Assembly (NCBI GenBank): GCA_036003885.1
Contig: DASYSA010000697.1
Coordinates: 1 to 5,995, forward strand
Length of the DNA: 5,995 nt
Origin: DASYSA01 sp036003885
GTDB lineage: Bacteria; Acidobacteriota; Blastocatellia; UBA7656
Direction: 5' to 3'
Numbering within the stretch: the stretch's first letter is position 1; each line of letters starts with the position of its first letter. Below are positions 1 through 5,995 of this stretch, piece by piece. Both the position numbers and the translations under genes were made by a program. The notes below the pieces were generated by a model, which saw only the letters and a list, made by a program, of their open reading frames with translations, ran no database searches and was not told where the DNA came from.

Positions 1-1658
1 ATCTGTTCGACTGAAGTCGGCGATTCATCTTCGATGAAGTACCACTTAACGCCGGCCTGTTGCGCGGCCTTCAGAATGGCCGGCCAGTTCATGACTCCAG
101 TGCCGAGCGCTACGTCATTGGTGACATCCGATTGTCCAGTGAGGAGTCCGGTCGGAGTCCCTTTCCTCATGTCTTTGACGTGCATCAACGCAAAGCGGCT
201 GCCGTATTTCTCGAGCAGCTTCACCGGGTCCTGCCCGGGATGGATGATCCAGAAAACATCCATCTCATACCGCACAAACTCGGGCTTCGTCTCGGCCATC
301 ATCAAGTCGAACAGTGTGCCGTTTCCGTGCGGCTGAAACTCGTAGCCGTGGGTATGGTAGAAGAACTTCAAGCCAAGTTTGGAGAGCGCTTCACCGGCGC
401 GGTTGAAGACCGAAATCGCCTCGCGGGCGGTCTTTTCGTCGAATGAGGCCTGGTGCGGAATCCAGGCACAGCCGACGTATTCGAGACCGAGGGCCTTCGC
501 GTCGCTCGCGACCTCTTCGACCTTGTCGCGGAACTGCTCATACGAGAAAAGACCGCTGATGGGCTTGAGCCCCTTCCCGTCCAGATGTTGCTTGAATCGC
601 TCCGGTGTGAGGTTGTAGGTGCCGGCCACCTCAACATAGCGAATTCCAAAGTCGCGTACCCGGTCGAGCGTTGCCGGAACATCCCTGGCGAATTGTTCTC
701 GCAAGCTGTAAAGCTCGAGACCGATCGGGCCTTTGAAGCTGGCGCCGGCGCCGGTCGCGGCCTTCAACATTCCAAGGTCGGCCAGCCATTCCTGGAAACG
801 TGTGTGCCAGGTTCCAAAAGGGATTCCGTCGCGCGGCTTGATGCCGCCGCCATGTCCGCCGTGCGCGTAGATATGCAAGTCGGCTGGAACGTCTACTTTG
901 AAGAGGGAGTTGTAAAACTCTACAGTCTGCCGCGCGTGTGATTGGTCATCGCTGCCGGCGCTGGTTAGGAAGGCTGGAGCCGCATCCTTCGGCGCAGTTA
1001 TGTCCATCGGGGCCCACCCCGGGTACACGAGACCAACAAAGTCGGGACGGCAGCTCTGTTGGTTGATCGGATCGGTCGCTTTCGGATTGCCGCGATCAAA
1101 GCGAATATCGGCAAGAGCGCCAAGCGCGCCCCCGGCGGAGAACCCCAGGATGCCGATACGTCCCGGATTGACTCCCCACTCCCTGGCGCGTAGGCGGACG
1201 ATCCGAATTGCGCGCTGCGTATCCTGCAGCGCCTCTCCTTCGACTGTGTACTTGTAGTTTGGGGTCTGGGCCAGTCGGTACTTCAGGATGAACACGGCGA
1301 CGCCCATGCCGTTCAGCCATTCAACCAGATCCGTACCTTCCGTGCCCCAAACGAGTTGCCTGTGTCCGCCGCCGGGAGCGACGACCATTGCCGCGCCGGT
1401 CGCCTTGTCGCGCGGCGGCAGATACACGTGGATGCAAGGGTTGTGGACGTTCTTGATCGATGCGATCCGTTGGCCGGGCGTTGGAGCCGGCGGGTCAGTG
1501 ATCTCCTTCTCGTTTGCTCCCTGCAGAGTGGGGGCACCGCTCGGCCACAGGTAGACGACTTGCGGCGCGGTTTGTGCGGCAGTCCGTGCCGTTGACGCCG
1601 AAGTCATAACCAACACAACCACAAGGAATAAGAAAACGCGAAGCACACTCTTGAGCAT
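1..1658 (-). CDS. Exported alpha/beta-hydrolase (esterase-like) fused to a sugar phosphate isomerase/epimerase TIM barrel; C-terminus cut by window edge
   Basis: I read 552 residues without a stop from an ATG at 1658, running off the left edge. Residues 1-29 look like a signal peptide: basic start, hydrophobic run at about 8-18, Ala-rich cleavage zone near 24-29. The protein is therefore probably periplasmic or secreted. Residues 35-295 form an alpha/beta-hydrolase of the acetyl-xylan/feruloyl esterase-like group (COG0657 type). It has an oxyanion loop PGGGH (95-99), nucleophile elbow GFSAG with Ser174, likely Asp238, and His269 in GGHGGG. After a linker rich in Ala, Gly and Thr (about 298-310), residues 311-552 resemble sugar phosphate isomerase/epimerases (AP endonuclease 2/IolE-like barrel). 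Candidate metal ligands are His435, His437, Glu440, Asp467, His493 and Glu543. Homologues usually end soon after the last strand, so perhaps 20-30 residues are missing. The substrate is unknown; deacylation and isomerisation of plant sugars is a guess. The start is supported by a good ribosome site. Confidence 0.88.
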   Translation of the reverse strand, partial: MLKSVLRVFLFLVVVLVMTSASTARTAAQTAPQVVYLWPSGAPTLQGANEKEITDPPAPTPGQRIASIKNVHNPCIHVYLPPRDKATGAAMVVAPGGGHRQLVWGTEGTDLVEWLNGMGVAVFILKYRLAQTPNYKYTVEGEALQDTQRAIRIVRLRAREWGVNPGRIGILGFSAGGALGALADIRFDRGNPKATDPINQQSCRPDFVGLVYPGWAPMDITAPKDAAPAFLTSAGSDDQSHARQTVEFYNSLFKVDVPADLHIYAHGGHGGGIKPRDGIPFGTWHTRFQEWLADLGMLKAATGAGASFKGPIGLELYSLREQFARDVPATLDRVRDFGIRYVEVAGTYNLTPERFKQHLDGKGLKPISGLFSYEQFRDKVEEVASDAKALGLEYVGCAWIPHQASFDEKTAREAISVFNRAGEALSKLGLKFFYHTHGYEFQPHGNGTLFDLMMAETKPEFVRYEMDVFWIIHPGQDPVKLLEKYGSRFALMHVKDMRKGTPTGLLTGQSDVTNDVALGTGVMNWPAILKAAQQAGVKWYFIEDESPTSVEQ

Positions 1659-1667
1659 CGGAGACGG

Positions 1668-1674
1668 TCCTTTC
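1668..1674 (-). promoter_or_regulatory. Ribosome binding site of the hydrolase/isomerase fusion gene
   Basis: Read on the minus strand, GAAAGGA lies 9 bases before the ATG at 1658. This supports that ATG, which also places a signal peptide at the very N-terminus, over the internal Met18. Confidence 0.7.
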
Positions 1675-1744
1675 AGAAAACGGCCTTGAGCTGTCTCTCA
1701 TGGCTGATCACTCCACTGGTTAGGATCTGCAGCGAACGTCAGTC

Positions 1745-1760
1745 GGCAATCATTGTGCTG
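1745..1760 (-). promoter_or_regulatory. Imperfect -24/-12 (sigma-54-like) element facing the fusion gene
   Basis: On the minus strand the bases read CAGCACAATGATTGCC. Against the consensus TGGCACGNNNNTTGCW, the GCAC of the -24 box and the TTGC of the -12 box are present at correct spacing. The -24 GG is AG, which weakens the call. A start site would fall near 1734, about 75 bases before the ATG. It could equally be half of a regulator site, because nearly the same 12-mer occurs inverted at 2025-2036. Confidence 0.25.
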
Positions 1761-2022
1761 TTGCCCTCCCGTCACGCGGGCCTTCTAAGCGGGCAGTCCG
1801 GAAGGCGGTTGATACTTGACCACTTTTCAGAACATCCACCCGCTGATAGCACCACGCAATCTTGTCGAGACTACGACGCCCATAATACTCAAGGACTGTT
1901 CCACGTCAAAGCCTACCGTCGAGACTCCACCGCAAACCCGCCGAGAGGCCGCCGGCGTCTTTCCGACGTGCGAATCGAGCGTGAACGGCTTTTGATACGC
2001 GGACATTATCATCTTCACCCTT

Positions 2023-2038
2023 AGGCACAGTGATTGTA
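2023..2038 (+). promoter_or_regulatory. Imperfect -24/-12 (sigma-54-like) element facing the activator gene
   Basis: The bases AGGCACAGTGATTGTA carry the GGCAC of a -24 box and the TTG of a -12 box at the right distance. The -12 GC is GT, a change at one of the most conserved positions. A start site would fall near 2049, leaving a leader of about 80-145 bases depending on the true start codon. If real, the activator could be expressed from a sigma-54 promoter and control itself. Its core GCACAGTGATTG nearly matches the inverted element at 1747-1758. Confidence 0.25.
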
Positions 2039-2119
2039 TGAACCAAACGGGCGACAATCTCATCAGAACGGATCTCACTGAAATAGTTGGACGTTTCGTT
2101 AAAGTCAGGTCAGGGAATC

Positions 2120-2129
2120 CGACAAAATT
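2120..2129 (+). promoter_or_regulatory. Possible operator, 10-mer shared with the spacer upstream of the nitrate reductase gene
   Basis: CGACAAAATT occurs here and again, inverted, at 3754-3763, where it forms part of a dyad. One copy precedes the activator gene and the other its presumed target. This suggests, but does not show, a common binding site. It abuts the earliest ATG at 2130. Confidence 0.2.
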
Positions 2130-3716
2130 ATGGCAGGAGGTCTTCAAGGCGGCAGAATTGTAGGATTCTCTCGAATGCGCCAGGTACAGAATATGGCAAC
2201 CCTGACTGAGATCCGACAACATCTCTCTACCTCCGGCAGCCTGCGCGACGTAATCCGCGAGGTGCTGGAGATACTCGCGAAGGAGCAGGGCGTTGTTCGC
2301 GCGGCTGTACATATGCGACAGCCGGAGTCGGACGAGGTGAAGGTGGTGGGAGTTCACGGACTTCCTTCGCAGGAGAACAAGCTGCGCCGATGGCTGCTGA
2401 AATCCGGAGGAGAAACGGTCATCCAGGACGTGATGAGGAGTGGGCGCATTGCGATCTTTCCCGCTTCAGGTCTGAGACTTCAGTCGCGGTCTCAGTCTTC
2501 GATTCTCAACAGGCCAAATGCCGGTATAACCTTTCTCTGCCTGCCCATTCTGTCGAACCAGCGCGCGCCCATGGGCGCGATTAGCGTGGAGCTTTCATTT
2601 CGCTCCGGCCACGATGCGAATCGGACGCAGGAGATGCTGCGGGTGATTGCCTCCGTGATCGCGCAGGCGTTTACCGTGCATAACCTCCTCGAAACTGCGA
2701 CCGAGCGACTGATGGCTGAGAATGCCAACCTCCGGGACGAATTGAGCGAGCGATATGACTTCTCGAGCATTATCGGCAAGAACTGGCGGATGCAGCAGGT
2801 ATTTGAGCAGGTCGCACAGGTGGCGTCGGCGAACACGACAGTACTGATAGAAGGCGAGAGTGGAACTGGCAAGGAACTGGTTGCGCGTGCGCTTCACATC
2901 AACTCGGGGCGCGCCTCGCAGCCCTTCATCAAGGCCAACTGCGCGGCCTTGCCGGAGGGCCTCATCGAAGCGGAGATGTTCGGACACGAACCCGGAGCCT
3001 TCACCGGGGCGAATCAGAGAAGACTTGGGCGTTTTGATCTGGCGGCGGGCGGCACGCTGTTTCTGGATGAGATCGGAGAACTCAGCCAGACAGTTCAAGT
3101 CCGCCTGCCCCGAGTCTTGCAGACCAGACAGTTCGAGCGGGTGGGCGGGGTGGAAACGATAAACGCAGACGTCCGAATGATCGCCGCAACCAGCCGGAAT
3201 TTACAAAAGGAAGTCGCCGAGGGACGATTCCGCGCGGATTTGTACTACTGCCTGAATGTCTTTCCAATCACCGTTCCGCCCCTGCGTGACAGAGGCGACG
3301 ACATCGGGCTGCTGGCAGAACACTTCCTGGCAAAGTGTGCGCGCGAACAGGGCAAGAGTATTCGGAGCTTTGCGCCACGTGCGCAGGAAATGCTCCAGCA
3401 CTATCCCTGGCCCGGCAATGTGCGTGAACTCGAGAACACGATCCAGCACGTCGTGGTAGTGACAGACGGTGACGTAGTTCAGCATTACCACCTGCCACCC
3501 GCGTTGCAAACCGTCAATACCGCCCACAAGGCCCTCAACACCGGACTGTTTGAATCAGTCGAAGCCTACGAAAAGGATCTCGTTTGTGAGGCCCTCAGAA
3601 AAACGCGCGGCAGCCGCAGTCAAGCGGCGAAGCTGCTCAAAGTCAGCGAGCGAGTGCTGAGTTACAAAGTGAAGAAGTATGAGATTGACTGCGCAGCATT
3701 CCGATCCTCGAAGTGA
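2130..3716 (+). CDS. Sigma-54-dependent transcriptional activator (GAF, AAA+, Fis-type HTH), NifA-like layout
   Basis: This is a bacterial enhancer-binding protein that uses ATP to open sigma-54 RNA polymerase complexes. Numbering is from the earliest ATG (528 residues). Residues 36-185 resemble a GAF sensor domain and 186-210 a helical linker. The AAA+ domain spans 212-440: Walker A GESGTGKE (242-249), switch Asn270, GAFTGA loop (289-294), Walker B with Asp313 and Glu314, arginine finger Arg368, sensor II Arg432. A Fis-type helix-turn-helix lies at 476-519. There is no receiver domain, so a small ligand or partner protein probably acts through GAF. The interdomain Cys motif of oxygen-sensitive NifA is absent. 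Oddities: Cys374 replaces the second arginine finger of PspF, and Pro327 sits in a normally helical segment. The true start is probably Met16 (2175, TAGGA nine bases before) or Met22 (2193), because 2130 has no well-placed ribosome site. The likely target is the downstream nitrate reductase promoter. Confidence 0.92.
   Translation: MAGGLQGGRIVGFSRMRQVQNMATLTEIRQHLSTSGSLRDVIREVLEILAKEQGVVRAAVHMRQPESDEVKVVGVHGLPSQENKLRRWLLKSGGETVIQDVMRSGRIAIFPASGLRLQSRSQSSILNRPNAGITFLCLPILSNQRAPMGAISVELSFRSGHDANRTQEMLRVIASVIAQAFTVHNLLETATERLMAENANLRDELSERYDFSSIIGKNWRMQQVFEQVAQVASANTTVLIEGESGTGKELVARALHINSGRASQPFIKANCAALPEGLIEAEMFGHEPGAFTGANQRRLGRFDLAAGGTLFLDEIGELSQTVQVRLPRVLQTRQFERVGGVETINADVRMIAATSRNLQKEVAEGRFRADLYYCLNVFPITVPPLRDRGDDIGLLAEHFLAKCAREQGKSIRSFAPRAQEMLQHYPWPGNVRELENTIQHVVVVTDGDVVQHYHLPPALQTVNTAHKALNTGLFESVEAYEKDLVCEALRKTRGSRSQAAKLLKVSERVLSYKVKKYEIDCAAFRSSK
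2161..2165 (+). promoter_or_regulatory. Ribosome binding site supporting a start at 2175
   Basis: TAGGA lies 9 bases before the in-frame ATG at 2175 (Met16 of the longest frame). The ATG at 2130 has only AGGGA about 13 bases before it. The stronger AGGAGG at 2135-2140 has no in-frame start at a usable distance. Confidence 0.45.
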
Positions 3717-3750
3717 ACAGAAGATTCTTTCCCGATCGCCTACCCACCCA

Positions 3751-3762
3751 GACAATTTTGTC
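3751..3762. promoter_or_regulatory. Dyad GACAA-TT-TTGTC, possible upstream activator site
   Basis: A perfect 5-base inverted repeat with a 2-base centre lies about 147 bases before the start site predicted from the -24/-12 element at 3878-3893. Activators of sigma-54 promoters commonly bind 80-150 bases upstream. The dyad shares a 10-mer with 2120-2129, before the activator gene. It is too short and AT-rich to be a convincing terminator for the activator gene. Confidence 0.3.
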
Positions 3763-3818
3763 GCAAGAACTCAGTCGCATAGCTGCTCGCGGAAGGCAGC
3801 GAACTCGCGCTCGACCCG

Positions 3819-3826
3819 GGTTAACC
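3819..3826. promoter_or_regulatory. Palindrome GGTTAACC, possible second activator site
   Basis: This perfect 8-base palindrome is flanked on both sides by CCGG-type bases. It is centred about 80 bases before the predicted start site of the nitrate reductase transcript, within the usual range for enhancer-binding proteins. The only support is symmetry and position. Confidence 0.2.
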
Positions 3827-3877
3827 GGCTGAAACAACAGACTGCTCGCCTGTCATGGCCGCGCTGCCTGCTCACAG

Positions 3878-3893
3878 TGGCCCCGCAATTGCC
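3878..3893 (+). promoter_or_regulatory. Sigma-54 (-24/-12) promoter of the nitrate reductase gene
   Basis: TGGCCCCGCAATTGCC matches TGGCACGNNNNTTGCW at 10 of 12 fixed positions before the last base. The invariant GG (3879-3880) and GC (3891-3892) are exactly 10 bases apart, and the TT before GC is intact. Transcription would begin near 3904, about 108 bases before the ATG at 4012. The presence of a sigma-54 activator gene directly upstream makes the match more credible. It is the best of the three -24/-12-like sites in the window. Confidence 0.55.
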
Positions 3894-3920
3894 CGGTGAA
3901 TCCGCAGGCACCGGTGAATC
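3893..3920 (+). repeat. Direct repeat CCGGTGAATC (3893-3902 and 3911-3920)
   Basis: Two exact 10-base copies repeat with an 18-base period. The first overlaps the downstream edge of the -12 box and the predicted start site. They could be a protein-binding site over the promoter or a chance duplication. Confidence 0.5.
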
Positions 3921-3927
3921 GGTTGCC
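3907..3927 (+). other. Possible leader RNA hairpin
   Basis: GGCACCG (3907-3913) can pair with CGGTTGCC (3920-3927), leaving one bulged T and a six-base loop GTGAAT. It would form at the very 5' end of the predicted nitrate reductase transcript. There is no T-run after it, so it is not an ordinary terminator. A role in mRNA stability or leader control is possible but unproven. Confidence 0.25.
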
Positions 3928-4011
3928 AGCAAAGGGGTCGAACAGGCGTGCAGAGAAGAAGCGGTTGGGATTCGAGAAACAGATCGCCCGTGATCGGATG
4001 ACATTTTGGCA

Positions 4012-5995
<1,984 letters not shown>

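Larger units (their letters stand above)
1659..2129. other. Long non-coding spacer between divergent genes
   Basis: About 470 bases separate the start of the leftward fusion gene from the earliest possible start of the rightward activator gene. No frame on either strand gives a recognisable protein. I see no tRNA, rRNA or strong hairpin followed by T residues. It does hold the two inverted GCACARTGATTG elements listed separately, and a 9-base direct repeat GTCGAGACT at 1864-1872 and 1918-1926. It must contain the promoters of both genes; I found no convincing sigma-70 -35/-10 pair. Confidence 0.6.

Noticed and set aside
1686..2024. A 112-codon open frame on the plus strand in the divergent spacer
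   Set aside because: Its composition looks like non-coding DNA read by chance: many Arg, Ser and Pro residues, no domain, no ribosome site.
1827..2357. A 176-codon open frame on the minus strand across the divergent spacer and the start of the activator gene
   Set aside because: The translation resembles no family I know, and nearly a third of it is antisense to the well-supported GAF region. It has no credible ribosome site or conserved motif.
2130..3716. Calling the activator NifA itself
   Set aside because: Domain order and GAF flavour are NifA-like. However, no nitrogenase genes are present, the interdomain Cys motif is absent, and the neighbour is a nitrate reductase gene.
3717..3762. 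Intrinsic terminator after the activator gene
   Set aside because: The only dyad near the stop has 5-base arms, is AT-rich and has no T-run after it.
3907..4000. ANTAR-type (NasR-like) tandem hexaloop antitermination leader
   Set aside because: Only one fair hairpin was found. Its loop GTGAAT lacks the A at position 1 and G at position 4 expected for ANTAR targets, and no terminator follows.
3679..4004. Overlapping open frames on both strands between the activator and the nitrate reductase genes
   Set aside because: The plus-strand frame starts inside the activator gene and is unrecognisable. The minus-strand frame ends in a plausible-looking charged stretch (RVEREFAAFREQL) but has no known family. 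The region is better explained as a promoter spacer.

Overview
The window is moderately GC-rich bacterial chromosomal DNA. It carries three genes: a leftward gene cut by the left edge, a divergent rightward sigma-54 activator gene, and a rightward molybdoenzyme gene cut by the right edge. The family mix suggests an Acidobacteriota-like (Solibacter-type) soil bacterium. This is an inference from remembered protein flavour (a secreted esterase/TIM-barrel protein, a GAF-type sigma-54 activator and an assimilatory nitrate reductase of the THCPYCALQCGM type); no marker gene is present to prove it.

Left part (1-1658, minus strand): one unbroken reading frame of at least 552 residues. It encodes a signal peptide, an alpha/beta-hydrolase (acyl/xylan-esterase-like) domain and then a sugar phosphate isomerase/epimerase TIM barrel. 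The fusion looks like an exported carbohydrate-processing protein and has no evident link to the rest of the window.

Middle (1659-2129): a long non-coding divergent spacer. Two inverted near-copies of a 12-mer (GCACARTGATTG) lie in it, one facing each flanking gene, and each sits in an imperfect -24/-12 (sigma-54-like) context.

2130-3716, plus strand: a bacterial enhancer-binding protein with GAF, AAA+ sigma-54 interaction and Fis-type HTH domains. It keeps Walker A, GAFTGA, Walker B and one arginine finger. The position matching the second PspF arginine finger is Cys, and a proline sits in a normally helical segment after Walker B.

3717-4011: a 295-base spacer with a well-spaced -24/-12 element (TGGCCCCGCAATTGCC). 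Two short dyads lie about 80 and 150 bases upstream of its predicted start site, the usual place for activator sites. A direct repeat and a possible leader hairpin lie at or just after that start site.

4012-5995, plus strand: the catalytic subunit of a cytoplasmic assimilatory-type nitrate reductase (NarB/NasC-like), with a [4Fe-4S] cluster, bis-MGD and a Cys molybdenum ligand; its last few dozen residues lie outside the window. The simplest model is a compact nitrogen-assimilation unit in which the activator turns on the sigma-54 promoter of the nitrate reductase and perhaps further genes to the right. That model is an inference.
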